Below are positions 53,791 to 62,635 of a stretch of DNA of 64,000 nucleotides, in pieces. Source of the DNA: Rahnella variigena (GTDB lineage: Bacteria; Pseudomonadota; Gammaproteobacteria; Enterobacterales; Enterobacteriaceae); NCBI RefSeq assembly GCF_003610915.1, contig NZ_NSDJ01000001.1, positions 2,728,001 to 2,792,000 on the forward strand, read 5' to 3'. How positions within the stretch are numbered: the first letter of the stretch is position 1; the number at the start of each line of letters is the position of its first letter. A model generated the notes under the pieces. That model saw only the letters and a program-made list of their open reading frames with translations. It was not told the origin of the DNA and did not search any database. Both the position numbers and the translations under genes were made by a program.

Positions 53791-55726
53791 TTCTCCGGTC
53801 ATCGAACTTTCGCATATCTCCCGCCGTTTTGGTGAGGGCAACGCTGCCGTCACCGTGCTCAAAGATATTTCCCTGCGCGTCAATGCCGGGGAAATGCTGG
53901 CGATTATTGGCGCGTCCGGTTCGGGTAAATCGACGCTGATGAACATTCTAGGTTGTCTGGATAAGCCGTCGGAAGGCGAAATGCGCATTATGGATGTGCC
54001 TGCGCATGTGGCGACCAGCGAACAGCTGGCGCAATTGCGCAGCCAGTATCTGGGCTTTATTTTTCAGCGCTATCACCTGATGCCGTATCTCACGGCCCTC
54101 GAAAACGTCACCATTCCGGCGCTGTATACCGACATGCCCGCGGCTGAGCGTCAGGCACGGGCGGAACATTTACTCAACCGGTTAGGGCTTGGCAACCGCA
54201 TGAATTACCGGCCCGCGCAGCTTTCCGGCGGGCAACAGCAACGTGTCAGTATTGCGCGGGCACTGATGAACGGTGCGCCGGTGATCCTGGCCGATGAGCC
54301 GACCGGCGCGCTGGACAGCACCAGCGGTCAGGAGCTGATGGCGATTTTGCATGGCCTGCATCAGGCCGGGCATACGCTGATTATCGTCACCCACGACCGC
54401 AGTATCGCCGAACAGTGTCAGCGTATTGTCGAAATCCACGACGGCGAGATTGTCGCAGACCGCATCAATCCGGTGATGCAGCAGGGCAAATCTCAGGGAT
54501 TACCGGCCATTGCCGCTACCGGACGCACGCCGCTCTGGCAGAGTCTGAAAGAAGCGGTGCGCATGGCGTGGCGTTCCCTGCTCGGACACCGGATCCGCGC
54601 CTTTCTTTCCATGCTCGGCATCATTATCGGCATCTCTTCGGTGGTGTCCTCGATGGCGGTGGGCGAGGGCGCACGGCAGAGCATTCTCAGCCAGATAAGC
54701 CAGCTTGGTACCAGCACCATCGAAATTCAGCCCGGTCTGGGCTGGGATAAACCGCGTCCTGATTTTGAACGTTCCCTGACGCTGGAAGACGTGGATTTGC
54801 TCGGCAGACAGCCGTACATCGACAGCCTGTCGCCGGTAGTGAGCAAAACTGTGATGGCAATCCGCGGCGGTAAGCAGGTGCTGGTGTCGTTGTCGGGCGT
54901 CAGTAACGGATTCTTTCGCGTACAGGGGCTTAACTTTATTGCCGGAAACCGTTTTACCCCGCGCGATCTCGACGACCGCGAGCCGGTAGTGATTATCGAC
55001 CCAAATGTGCGCAGTACGCTGTTTCCCGGACAGGATCCGCTGGGTGAAATTATCCAGCTTTCCGGCGTGCCTTACCGGGTGATCGGCGTGGCGGATAAAA
55101 AAGGGCCGAAGTATATCGGCGAGCAGCTCGGCGCGTGGATCCCTTACACCTCCTTACTGGAGCGCATGTCGGGGGATACGCCGCTGCAATCCATCACCCT
55201 GCGCATTGCCGACGGTTATCCGACGGATGTCGCCCAGCGTAACGTTGAGCAACTGCTGGATTCGGCGCATGGCAAACGCGATTTCTTCACCATGACCAAC
55301 GACCAGCTGACGAAAACCATCCGTAAAACGTCGGAATCCATGACGCTGCTGATCACCGCGATTGCCGGGATTTCGCTGCTGGTGGGCGGTGTGGGCGTGA
55401 TGAACATCATGCTGGTGTCGGTGACGGAAAGAACGCACGAGATCGGCATTCGTCTGTCGGTTGGCGCACGTCCGGCGGACATCATGCGTCAGTTCCTGAT
55501 TGAGGCGGTGGTGATTTGTACCCTAGGCGGTCTGATCGGCATTGTCGGATCCGGCGTGGCAGGGCTGATTTTTTCTCAGGTTACGCAGGAATTCACCATG
55601 ATTTTCACCTGGCCGCCGATCCTTTTAGCCTGCGGTTTCTCGGCGCTTATCGGGCTCGGCTTCGGCTTTTTCCCGGCACGCAACGCCGCGCGTTTGCATC
55701 CGACAGAGGCGCTGGCACGCGAATGA
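53783..55726 (+). CDS. MacB-like ABC exporter
   Basis: A 647-residue MacB-type protein: an N-terminal ABC domain (Walker [10 protein letters not shown], signature [15 protein letters not shown], Walker [13 protein letters not shown]), a membrane helix near residue 275, a large periplasmic domain and three C-terminal helices. ATG 53783 is preferred; an in-frame ATG at 53765 is possible. MacB works from the periplasm by mechanotransmission with MacA and an outer-membrane channel. It overlaps the adaptor gene by 8 bp and the outer-membrane gene by 4 bp. Confidence 0.92.
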   Translation: MANSPVIELSHISRRFGEGNAAVTVLKDISLRVNAGEMLAIIGASGSGKSTLMNILGCLDKPSEGEMRIMDVPAHVATSEQLAQLRSQYLGFIFQRYHLMPYLTALENVTIPALYTDMPAAERQARAEHLLNRLGLGNRMNYRPAQLSGGQQQRVSIARALMNGAPVILADEPTGALDSTSGQELMAILHGLHQAGHTLIIVTHDRSIAEQCQRIVEIHDGEIVADRINPVMQQGKSQGLPAIAATGRTPLWQSLKEAVRMAWRSLLGHRIRAFLSMLGIIIGISSVVSSMAVGEGARQSILSQISQLGTSTIEIQPGLGWDKPRPDFERSLTLEDVDLLGRQPYIDSLSPVVSKTVMAIRGGKQVLVSLSGVSNGFFRVQGLNFIAGNRFTPRDLDDREPVVIIDPNVRSTLFPGQDPLGEIIQLSGVPYRVIGVADKKGPKYIGEQLGAWIPYTSLLERMSGDTPLQSITLRIADGYPTDVAQRNVEQLLDSAHGKRDFFTMTNDQLTKTIRKTSESMTLLITAIAGISLLVGGVGVMNIMLVSVTERTHEIGIRLSVGARPADIMRQFLIEAVVICTLGGLIGIVGSGVAGLIFSQVTQEFTMIFTWPPILLACGFSALIGLGFGFFPARNAARLHPTEALARE

Positions 55727-57117
55727 ACAAACTGAATTTACTCTCAATGGCGGTGATGACGTTACTGATGACCGGCTGTGGTCAGGCGCTGAAAAGCGAA
55801 TACCAGCGGCCGATGCTCTCAGTTCCGCAAACCTGGCGCGTGCAGGATACCGGCGAAGGCGTGGCGAAATTTTCCCCGCACTGGTGGGATAACTTTGATG
55901 ACCCGCAGCTGTCACGGCTGATTGTTTCCGCGTTGCAAAGCAATAACGATCTGGCGCTGGCGGGCATAAAACTGCGGCAGGCGCTGCTGACGGCGGGGAT
56001 CTCAGATCTGAATCTGACCCCTGATTTTTCCGCCAGTGCATCGGCCAGCAACACCAAAAATATGCGCCGCGAGACCACGCCGGTCGAAAGTTACGCAAAC
56101 TCACTGTCGGCCTCTTATGAGCTGGATCTGTGGGGGAAACTGGCGCGCACCCGCGAGCAGTCCGAGTGGCTGGCAAAAGCCTCGCAGCAGGATTTGCAGG
56201 CCACGGCGCTGACGCTCATCGGCACTACCTCACAGCTTTACTGGCAGATTGCCAGCCTGAATCAGCAGATCAGTAATTTGCAGCAAAGTCTGGCGATTGC
56301 CCGTGAAACCCTGGCGATGGTGACGTCACGCTGGAAAGCCGGTGATCTCGGTCAGCTGGATTATTTGCAGGCACAGCAAACGGTGCTGAGCCGCGAAAAC
56401 AATCTGCGCGATTTGTATCAACAGCGCGATGAAAACCGAAATGCACTGGCGATTTTACTCAGCCGCCCGCCGGGGCAATACCCTGCGGAGCGTCAGTCGC
56501 TGGATATTCATCAGAGCGTGCCGGTGGCGCAGCGTTTACCGCTTGAAGTGATCGCCAGAAGGCCGGACGTGCAGTCGGCTGAGCTGAATCTGCGTGCGGC
56601 GCTGGCCGGTTCGGACGTCGCACGGCTGAGCTTTTATCCGTCGCTGACGCTGAATGCGTCGCTGAATGCCGGGGCTTCTGTGTTTCAGCAATGGTTCAGC
56701 AATCCGGCCAGAACGCTCGGCTCTGCGCTCGACCTGCCGTTTATCGAATGGAACAAAGTGCGGCTGACCGTTGAACAATCCGGTCTGGATGTGCAAACCG
56801 CGGCGATTCAGTTCCGCAGCGCGTCGTACAGCGCGTTGCAGGATATCGACAATGCCATGTCGCAGCGGCTTACCTATCAGCAGGAAAAACAGCGGCAGCT
56901 GCAAGATCTGGCATTAAGTCAGCAGCGGCTGGCACTGGTGGAAAGCCAGTATCGCCACGGTTCGGTGGTGTATCAGACGCTGCTCGACGCGCAGAACACC
57001 TTGCTCGACAGCCAGAACACGCTGGTCACCACGCAATATAACTATCTGTATTCCACGATGAAACTCTGGCTGGCGCTGGGTGGCGGGGAAGACAACACAT
57101 TGAGTCAACAAGGATAA
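55723..57117 (+). CDS. Outer-membrane efflux lipoprotein (TolC/NodT type)
   Basis: A 464-residue outer-membrane channel protein. The signal peptide ends in lipobox LMTGC (Cys18), and the mature protein starts GQALKSEYQRPMLSVPQTW, then SPHWWDNFDDPQLSRLI as in NodT-type factors. Two repeated helical hairpin halves with SYELDLWGKLARTREQ and the C-terminal LDLPFIEWNKVRL match OprM-type lipoproteins. The true start is ATG 55723, overlapping macB; a longer frame beginning at 55516 is an artefact. It should complete a MacA-MacB-OMP tripartite pump. Confidence 0.92.
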   Translation: MNKLNLLSMAVMTLLMTGCGQALKSEYQRPMLSVPQTWRVQDTGEGVAKFSPHWWDNFDDPQLSRLIVSALQSNNDLALAGIKLRQALLTAGISDLNLTPDFSASASASNTKNMRRETTPVESYANSLSASYELDLWGKLARTREQSEWLAKASQQDLQATALTLIGTTSQLYWQIASLNQQISNLQQSLAIARETLAMVTSRWKAGDLGQLDYLQAQQTVLSRENNLRDLYQQRDENRNALAILLSRPPGQYPAERQSLDIHQSVPVAQRLPLEVIARRPDVQSAELNLRAALAGSDVARLSFYPSLTLNASLNAGASVFQQWFSNPARTLGSALDLPFIEWNKVRLTVEQSGLDVQTAAIQFRSASYSALQDIDNAMSQRLTYQQEKQRQLQDLALSQQRLALVESQYRHGSVVYQTLLDAQNTLLDSQNTLVTTQYNYLYSTMKLWLALGGGEDNTLSQQG

Positions 57118-57120
57118 AGC

Positions 57121-58392
57121 ATGCAAAAGGATGTTTTACAGACGGCAGACACGCCGCGTCGGGTGGTCGTGACCGGTTACGGTGCGGTGACCCCGCTGGG
57201 AATGAACTCCGCCGAAAGCTGGGCCGCGATCATGGATTACACCCCCGGCTACCGCTACTGCGACAAATCAGCTGCCGGGATTAAATCGCGTTTTTACGGC
57301 CTGATTGATCATGAACCTTCGTTCAAAGGCGTGCCCGCGGCGATCCGTCGCCGCCTGCCGCGTTATGCCCGGCTGACACTGGCATCCGCGCGGGAAGCCA
57401 TGCAGATGGCGTTTGGCGATGACAAGCCGGAGCAACATTACGATTTGCGCGACTGCGGCGTCATTATTGGCACCGGCTGGGCGGGGCAGGATGAAACCCA
57501 GCTGCATTACGAAGACTATCTGCGTACCGGTATGGGATCTCCTTTTGGCTGCTTTTTCTCCATGCCGAATTCCGCCACGGCGGCTGTGAGTCTGCTGTGG
57601 GGGTTGCGTGGCTATCAGAACACGCCGGTCGCGGCCTGTGCGACCGGAACCATCGCGGTCGGCGATGCGTTCGAACTGATCCGCAATGGCCGGGCCAGCA
57701 TGATGCTGGCGGGCGCGGGGGAATCACTGCGCTCTGATTCGGCAGTATGGAATATTGACGTGCTGGGCGCGCTGGCCAGTGAACAGGAAGAAATCACCCG
57801 CGCCTGTTGCCCGTTCAGCCTGCATCGCAACGGTTTTGTGCTCAGCGAGGGTGCGGCGGTGCTGTGTCTGGAAGAGCGGGAATCTGCCCTTGCGCGCGGC
57901 GCAAACATTCTCGGTGAGATCCTGGGTTACGGCAATTTCTCCGATGCCTTTGATTTTACCGCACCCGCTGAAGACAAAATTGCGCGGGTGCAAACCATCC
58001 GCCATGCGCTGGCGCAGGCCGGTATTGCTGCCAGCGATCTGGATTATATCAATGCGCACGGCACCTCTACACAGCTCAACGATCTCAACGAAACCGAAGC
58101 GATCAAGATTGCGCTGGGCGAAACGGCGGCTTACGCCACGCCATGCTCCAGTACCAAATCCTATACCGGACATCTGATCGCGGCAGCAGGGAGTTTTGAA
58201 TCCATCGTCTGTCTGCAGGCGCTTGAGCATCAGATCATGCCCGCAACCTGCCATCTTGATGCGCCCGATCCGGCGTGCGATCTGGATTACGTCCCCAACG
58301 TGCATCGTCCGGCGGTACTGAATACCACGCTGAACCTGAGTTTCGGCTTCGGCGGGGCGAACGCGGCGCTGGTGATCGGAAGGGGGAAATAA
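57121..58392 (+). CDS. Beta-ketoacyl-ACP synthase (FabF-like)
   Basis: A 423-residue condensing enzyme. The catalytic triad is C173 (VAACATGTIAVG), H313 (NAHGTSTQLND) and H351 (KSYTGHLIAAAG), with K346 also conserved, so it should be an active elongating KS that decarboxylates malonyl-ACP. Its distance from housekeeping FabF and its context within the operon indicate a dedicated pathway. It starts 3 bp after the channel gene and ends with TAATG overlap into the next gene. Confidence 0.92.
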   Translation: MQKDVLQTADTPRRVVVTGYGAVTPLGMNSAESWAAIMDYTPGYRYCDKSAAGIKSRFYGLIDHEPSFKGVPAAIRRRLPRYARLTLASAREAMQMAFGDDKPEQHYDLRDCGVIIGTGWAGQDETQLHYEDYLRTGMGSPFGCFFSMPNSATAAVSLLWGLRGYQNTPVAACATGTIAVGDAFELIRNGRASMMLAGAGESLRSDSAVWNIDVLGALASEQEEITRACCPFSLHRNGFVLSEGAAVLCLEERESALARGANILGEILGYGNFSDAFDFTAPAEDKIARVQTIRHALAQAGIAASDLDYINAHGTSTQLNDLNETEAIKIALGETAAYATPCSSTKSYTGHLIAAAGSFESIVCLQALEHQIMPATCHLDAPDPACDLDYVPNVHRPAVLNTTLNLSFGFGGANAALVIGRGK

Positions 58393-59216
58393 TGCTGGCG
58401 GCTGACACTCTGCGTTACAGCCTGTCGGATGCCGAACGCTGGGCGGCATTTTCCGGTGATTACAATCCGATCCATTTTGACGCGGCAGAGGCGCAGCGTC
58501 TTGGTCTGACCGGATTATGCGTTCACGGAATGCGCGCGATGCTGGATATGAAATCGGCGCTGAGTACCTCGCGTGAAAAGCACGGGTTTACGGCAGACGG
58601 GCTGATGTTCACCAGCCGTCTGCGCGAACCGGTGTTGTGCGACACGCTGTATCAGCTGCCGGTGCGCGAAACGCTGCGTGATGATGGTGTGCAGCTGAGC
58701 GCCAGTTTGCGTCGTGTGCAGACACAGCAGGCCAGCATCAGCAGCAAACTGACTGCGACGGACGCGCTGGTGTTACCGCCGGTCACGCAGATGAATACGC
58801 TGGGCGCGCAGGAAATGGCAACGCTGCATACACAGTTTCTGGCTGTCGGCAGCCCGGTGGTTCCGGCGTGGAGCTTTCTCGACGCGGTGCTGTTTCGCCA
58901 GCTGGTGAACGCTCCGCAGACGCTTGAAACCGTGCACAATCTTTTACCGTCGGTTCAGGCGACCAGCCTGGGTGACGTGTTTACCCGGGTACAGGTGGTG
59001 CAGACGCATCATGAAACGCATTTTTCCCCGCAATTACTGACCCAGACAGAGCAGGGACAGTATTTCGGCGCGATACATTACGCCATCCGGCCGACGCTGA
59101 TCATGGGCGACAAACAGCGCGGACTGGTGCTGCTGGCAGGCATTCAGGCATGGCAGGACGGTGAACCGCTGATGTCCGTCGCAGTCACGCTTAAAACCGG
59201 ACCGCTGACTGAATGA
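58392..59216 (+). CDS. MaoC-like hydratase/dehydratase
   Basis: A 274-residue protein. Near the N-terminus FSGDYNPIHFD contains the D-x4-H (D23, H28) of MaoC/(R)-hydratase hot-dog enzymes, followed by GLTGLCVHGMRAM. The length allows a double hot-dog fold, with a second half lacking an obvious catalytic motif. It would dehydrate 3-hydroxyacyl-ACP or hydrate enoyl-ACP in the local fatty-acid cycle. The start ATG overlaps the ketosynthase stop. Confidence 0.82.
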   Translation: MLAADTLRYSLSDAERWAAFSGDYNPIHFDAAEAQRLGLTGLCVHGMRAMLDMKSALSTSREKHGFTADGLMFTSRLREPVLCDTLYQLPVRETLRDDGVQLSASLRRVQTQQASISSKLTATDALVLPPVTQMNTLGAQEMATLHTQFLAVGSPVVPAWSFLDAVLFRQLVNAPQTLETVHNLLPSVQATSLGDVFTRVQVVQTHHETHFSPQLLTQTEQGQYFGAIHYAIRPTLIMGDKQRGLVLLAGIQAWQDGEPLMSVAVTLKTGPLTE

Positions 59217-59271
59217 CACACTGATTTTTCATAAAAAACAAAGACAACTGACTCACTTAAAGGAATAAAAC

Positions 59272-59526
59272 ATGGCGAATTATGATGAGGTTTACAGCAA
59301 GGTTTGCGAGATGCTGTGTGACGCGAAGGATCTGGAACAGGAAGATCTCACCCCGGACATGCCGTTATATCAGCTCAAACTCGACAGCCTGGATTACGTT
59401 GAACTGATGGTGCTGGCGAAGAAAGAGTTTGGCGTCACCATCGAAGCTGATTTGTTCGTCGATAACGTGAACATTACGGTGCGTGAGCTGTGCCAGTATC
59501 TCAGCGAAAAAGCCACTAAGCCATGA
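59272..59526 (+). CDS. Acyl carrier protein
   Basis: An 84-residue acidic four-helix protein. The phosphopantetheine serine is S39 in LKLDSLDYVELMV (the DSL motif). It carries the growing chain for the ketosynthase, dehydratase and reductase beside it. AAAGGAATAAAAC precedes the ATG. The stop overlaps the reductase start by 4 bp. Confidence 0.93.
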   Translation: MANYDEVYSKVCEMLCDAKDLEQEDLTPDMPLYQLKLDSLDYVELMVLAKKEFGVTIEADLFVDNVNITVRELCQYLSEKATKP

Positions 59527-60269
59527 AAGAAGTCATGGAAAATCAATGGATTTTAATCACCGGTGGCAGCCGGGGGATCGGACGCGCCGCCGTGCAGCGT
59601 CTGGCGAAAGAATGGAATGTGGTGTTTACCTGGTGTCAGGGCGAAAGCGCCGCCCGTGAGGTGGAACTGGCCTGTGCGGGATTGCCCGGCCGGGTCGAAA
59701 GTCATCAGTGCGACGGGCGTGATGAGCAGGCAGTTATGCGTCTGGCCACTGACCTGCTGGCACGCTACGGCGCGCCGCGTGCAGTGGTGCATAATGCGGG
59801 TATCACCCTTGATGCACTGCATATTCACCAGAACGCGGATAACTGGCGCAAAGTCATGGACACCAACTTAAACGCCATCTTCTACTGGAACAGGCAGTTA
59901 CTTGAACCGATGATGATGCAGGGCGGTGGTTCGGTGGTAATGATGTCGTCGGTGACGGGCATAAAGGGTAACAGTGGCCAGAGCGCTTATGCGGCGAGTA
60001 AGGCAGCGATGATCGGCCTGGCGCGGACGTTATCGGTAGAGCTGGGGCGCTTTAACGTTCGGGTTAACTGCCTGCTGCCCGGTTATATCGACACCGAAAT
60101 TCTCGCTGATATGCCTAAAGATAAGCTGGTGGCGCTGCGTAAAACCATTCCGATGAAACGTTTCGGAAAGGTGGACGAAGTGGCAGGCGCGGTGGCGTGG
60201 CTGGTCAGTGAAGACAGCACGTACATGACCGGACAAAGTCTCATTCTGGACGGTGGTCTTTCCGCCTGA
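59523..60269 (+). CDS. 3-oxoacyl-ACP reductase (FabG-like SDR)
   Basis: A 248-residue NADPH-dependent SDR: nucleotide loop TGGSRGIG (13-20), HNAG near 90-93, active-site N115, S143, Y156 and K160 (SAYAASKAAMIG), and LILDGGLSA at the end. It reduces 3-ketoacyl-ACP made by the local ketosynthase. It is the last gene of the operon and is followed by a strong terminator. No enoyl reductase is present, so chains may stay unsaturated or 3-hydroxylated unless a housekeeping enzyme acts. Confidence 0.92.
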   Translation: MKEVMENQWILITGGSRGIGRAAVQRLAKEWNVVFTWCQGESAAREVELACAGLPGRVESHQCDGRDEQAVMRLATDLLARYGAPRAVVHNAGITLDALHIHQNADNWRKVMDTNLNAIFYWNRQLLEPMMMQGGGSVVMMSSVTGIKGNSGQSAYAASKAAMIGLARTLSVELGRFNVRVNCLLPGYIDTEILADMPKDKLVALRKTIPMKRFGKVDEVAGAVAWLVSEDSTYMTGQSLILDGGLSA

Positions 60270-60293
60270 TCCCCCGTTATCTTCAGCCTGGCC

Positions 60294-60324
60294 AAAACAG
60301 GACGCATTGCGTCCTGTTTTTTTT
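60294..60324 (+). terminator. Terminator of the peptide/fatty-acid operon
   Basis: AAAACAGGACGCA (60294-60306) and TGCGTCCTGTTTT (60308-60320) form a long perfect stem followed by more T. It lies 25 bp after the reductase stop codon. Confidence 0.92.
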
Positions 60325-60979
60325 GCTTTTATGCAACCTCAGGTTGTTCCTGCTTTACTTATCCCCGCCGTAGCCGGTAAAAAAATGACTTGTGGTTGCC
60401 AGATCACCGAATATTTGGCACAACTTTCGGATGTTCAGCTATACCCCTGAAATAAAATCCTCTCCCGCTTTGAAAATGTGTAAAAAGCCTCAGAAATTTC
60501 CTTGTAAAAAATTCCTGCCACAGGCAGGATAAAACGCCTCCGTAGCCCCCGAATTGAGAGGGGATTAAAGAGTTAATGCGAAAATACGCCATGCTGATTG
60601 CCACGTCCGCGACAGGTTAAATATAATTCACAATAGTTTAAAAACCGTGAATTATTTTAAATTGCGCCTCCGTTATGGCGAATATGATATAAACTTAATT
60701 GTCAGTGGTGATAATCATAAAGCTTTGGTTTTTATTTTCTTTTATTTGATGGCGTTTGGTTTAGGACGTATATTGAAAATGAGTGAATTGACTTTATACG
60801 CATCACTTTAAGGAGGGCTTAAAACACACAGGGATATTAAAAACCCCTGTTATTAAACGATGAATTAATGAACCGCTGTGCAGCAGGCGATCACTAATTC
60901 CATTTACGGAAAAGTGTTGAATGATGAGTGCCACTGAAATCAATACTTATCCGGGACACCATGAACATGAAGAGGCACT
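60325..60979. other. AT-rich gap upstream of the fimbrial recombinase
   Basis: About 650 bp with no convincing gene; base composition becomes AT-rich from about 60600. It probably carries the recombinase promoter. A short hairpin-like AACAGGGG-type repeat lies near 60829-60850 (CAGGG...CCCTG). A minus-strand frame at 60404-60604 lacks a ribosome site and looks like chance. Confidence 0.4.
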
Positions 60980-61528
60980 ATGAAAAATCGTAAATACCTG
61001 ACTCCGTCTGAGGTTGAGAAACTGCTTGAGGCTACGTTGCGCGGGAGGCACGCAGAACGGGATTATTGCCTGATCTGGATGTGTTTTATCCACGGTTGCC
61101 GGGTCAGTGAAATCAGCAGCTGGCGGCTCTCGGATATCGACATGGAAGGCAATAATATCTACATCCACCGGTTAAAAAATGGCTTCTCTACCGTTCATCC
61201 TCTCTATATGCGGGAAAGGAAATCGTTAATGCTGTGGATGAATAAAAGAAAGCAATACCGTGGTGCGGATTCCGACTGGTTGTTTCTTTCTAATCGCGGT
61301 TCAAAATTATCACGACAGCGCATTTACTGGTTAATTAGAAATTATAGTCAGGCCGCTAATCTGACTATTAACGCCCATCCGCATATGTTAAGACACGGCT
61401 GTGGCTTTGCGCTGGCAGACAGAGGGATTGATACCCGCTTAATTCAGGATTATTTAGGTCATCGTAATATTCAGAACACGGTTTTATATACGGCGAGCAA
61501 CGCCAAAAGATTTAAAGAAGTCTGGTAG
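60980..61528 (+). CDS. FimB/FimE-type tyrosine recombinase
   Basis: A 182-residue minimal tyrosine recombinase like FimB and FimE, which invert the fimbrial promoter segment. The catalytic residues are R41 (HGCRVSE), H135 and R138 (HMLRHG), H161 (YLGH) and the nucleophile Y170 (TVLYTAS). AGAGG precedes the ATG. Only one such gene is in the window. It lies 29 bp from the left inverted repeat of the invertible segment and on the same strand as the pilin genes. FimB versus FimE cannot be decided. Confidence 0.92.
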   Translation: MKNRKYLTPSEVEKLLEATLRGRHAERDYCLIWMCFIHGCRVSEISSWRLSDIDMEGNNIYIHRLKNGFSTVHPLYMRERKSLMLWMNKRKQYRGADSDWLFLSNRGSKLSRQRIYWLIRNYSQAANLTINAHPHMLRHGCGFALADRGIDTRLIQDYLGHRNIQNTVLYTASNAKRFKEVW

Positions 61529-61557
61529 TTAACCTGTAATTAATTGTTTCAATGGAG

Positions 61558-61869
61558 TCATTTTGAACTAAATTGGAGCATACTCTAATCAGCCGGTAAA
61601 TTTCTGTCAATACTGAGTGCACCCCTCCGCAGAAGTTTATTAAAACTATATAAAATTCAATTACTTACAAGTTAATTTGTTATTTCAGCACACCGGAAGT
61701 CTCTCGGTTTTTTCTTATATCCTCTTCGCTTGATTTCTCACGCCATACTCACTCAGCCTGTCAATGCTTTAGTTTAATCTCATAGAATCCTCATTTAAAA
61801 GAATTATATTCTGCACTGAATTCTCTATTTAGCATAATAAACCAAAGGAGTCACTTTAGTTCAAAATGA
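61558..61869. mobile_element. Invertible fimbrial promoter segment (fimS-like)
   Basis: Perfect 15 bp inverted repeats TCATTTTGAACTAAA (61558-61572) and TTTAGTTCAAAATGA (61855-61869) bound 282 bp of AT-rich DNA, 312 bp overall; E. coli fimS is 314 bp. A FimB/E-type recombinase gene precedes it and a type 1-like pilin gene follows 155 bp later. The promoter found inside points left, away from the pilin gene. The repeat sequence differs from the 9 bp E. coli repeats. Confidence 0.88.
61582..61610 (-). promoter_or_regulatory. Promoter inside the invertible segment, pointing away from the pilin gene
   Basis: Read on the minus strand: TTGACA (61610-61605), a 17-base spacer, then TAGAGT (61587-61582). 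The -35 is perfect and the -10 matches four of six. Transcription would start near the left inverted repeat and leave toward the recombinase gene. After inversion the same promoter would sit beside the right repeat and face the pilin gene. Confidence 0.8.
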
Positions 61870-62024
61870 ATCGTTTGGGTTTCGGGGTTAAACCCGTCCG
61901 GCGGCTTATTAAGTGGGGTGGAACCTCATGAACTAAATAAAGGAATGACAGATGGTTTTGTCAAAACTAATTCGGACACCGGGAAAGGTGTTTCGATGTG
62001 CATTATGTTAATAGGAAAAATTTC

Positions 62025-62546
62025 GTGAAAAAGAATCTTCTTGCTGTTGCCCTGATCGCCTCTTCTGTATTCGCTTCTTCTGCTTTTGCAGCAGATGGCG
62101 CCGTTAACTTCACTGGCACTATCACAGATGCGGCTTGTACGATCGATACTGCTTCTCAAAACCAGGATGTCTTCCTGGGCAATATCGCCCGTACCGCGTT
62201 CCCTGTTGCGGGTTCACTGGCCGCTGCCAAAAAATTCACTTTAGTTCTGACCGACTGCCCTGACACCGTGACCGGTGCGACCGTGCGTTTCGACGGTACT
62301 CAGGTTTCTGGTGACAACACCGTGCTGGCGCTGACTGCCGGTGACAGCACTGCTTCAGGCGTAGGTATTCAGATTTCTGACAACCAGAACAAAGTGGTTC
62401 CGTTGTACGAAGACTCCTCTGTTTATCCGCTGGTCAGCACCGGTCCTAACAACCTGGACTTCAGCGCCCGTTATATCTCCCTGACTGACTCAGTCACTGT
62501 GGGTGATGCAAACGGCGTGACTCAGTTCACCGTGGTTTATCAATAA
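62025..62546 (+). CDS. Major fimbrial subunit, FimA-like pilin
   Basis: A 173-residue pilin with GTG start after an AGGAA sequence (an ATG-less start; an upstream in-frame start at 61998 gives an implausible leader). The signal peptide MKKNLLAVALIASSVFASSAFA is followed by ADGAVNFTGTITDAACTIDTAS. One disulfide is expected between the Cys of DAACTID and that of LTDCPD. It ends with the alternating hydrophobic strand QFTVVYQ and penultimate Tyr, typical of chaperone-usher pilins. Expression depends on the invertible segment upstream. Confidence 0.92.
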   Translation: MKKNLLAVALIASSVFASSAFAADGAVNFTGTITDAACTIDTASQNQDVFLGNIARTAFPVAGSLAAAKKFTLVLTDCPDTVTGATVRFDGTQVSGDNTVLALTAGDSTASGVGIQISDNQNKVVPLYEDSSVYPLVSTGPNNLDFSARYISLTDSVTVGDANGVTQFTVVYQ

Positions 62547-62577
62547 GCCTTTTGATTCGCTTCAGTTGAATTAAGTC

Positions 62578-62605
62578 AGACCAGGGGAGTGCATGCCCCT
62601 GGTCT
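62578..62605 (+). terminator. Hairpin between pilin and chaperone genes
   Basis: AGACCAGGGG (62578-62587) and CCCCTGGTCT (62596-62605) form a perfect 10 bp stem with an 8-base loop. There is no strong T-run, so it likely stabilises pilin mRNA and lowers downstream expression, as in other fim operons. Confidence 0.75.
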
Positions 62606-62635
62606 ATTTGAATGGTTAAGACAGGCAGGGACACC

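Noticed and set aside
55516..55722. N-terminal extension of the outer-membrane channel gene
   Set aside because: The lipobox signal peptide starts at ATG 55723; the extension lies wholly within macB in another frame.
48459..60269. Aryl-polyene biosynthetic cluster
   Set aside because: KS, DH, ACP, KR and an LpxL-like acyltransferase are shared, but the aromatic starter genes, ligase, thioesterase, LolA-like protein, MMPL-type exporter and second KS are absent, and a peptide with C39 exporter is present.
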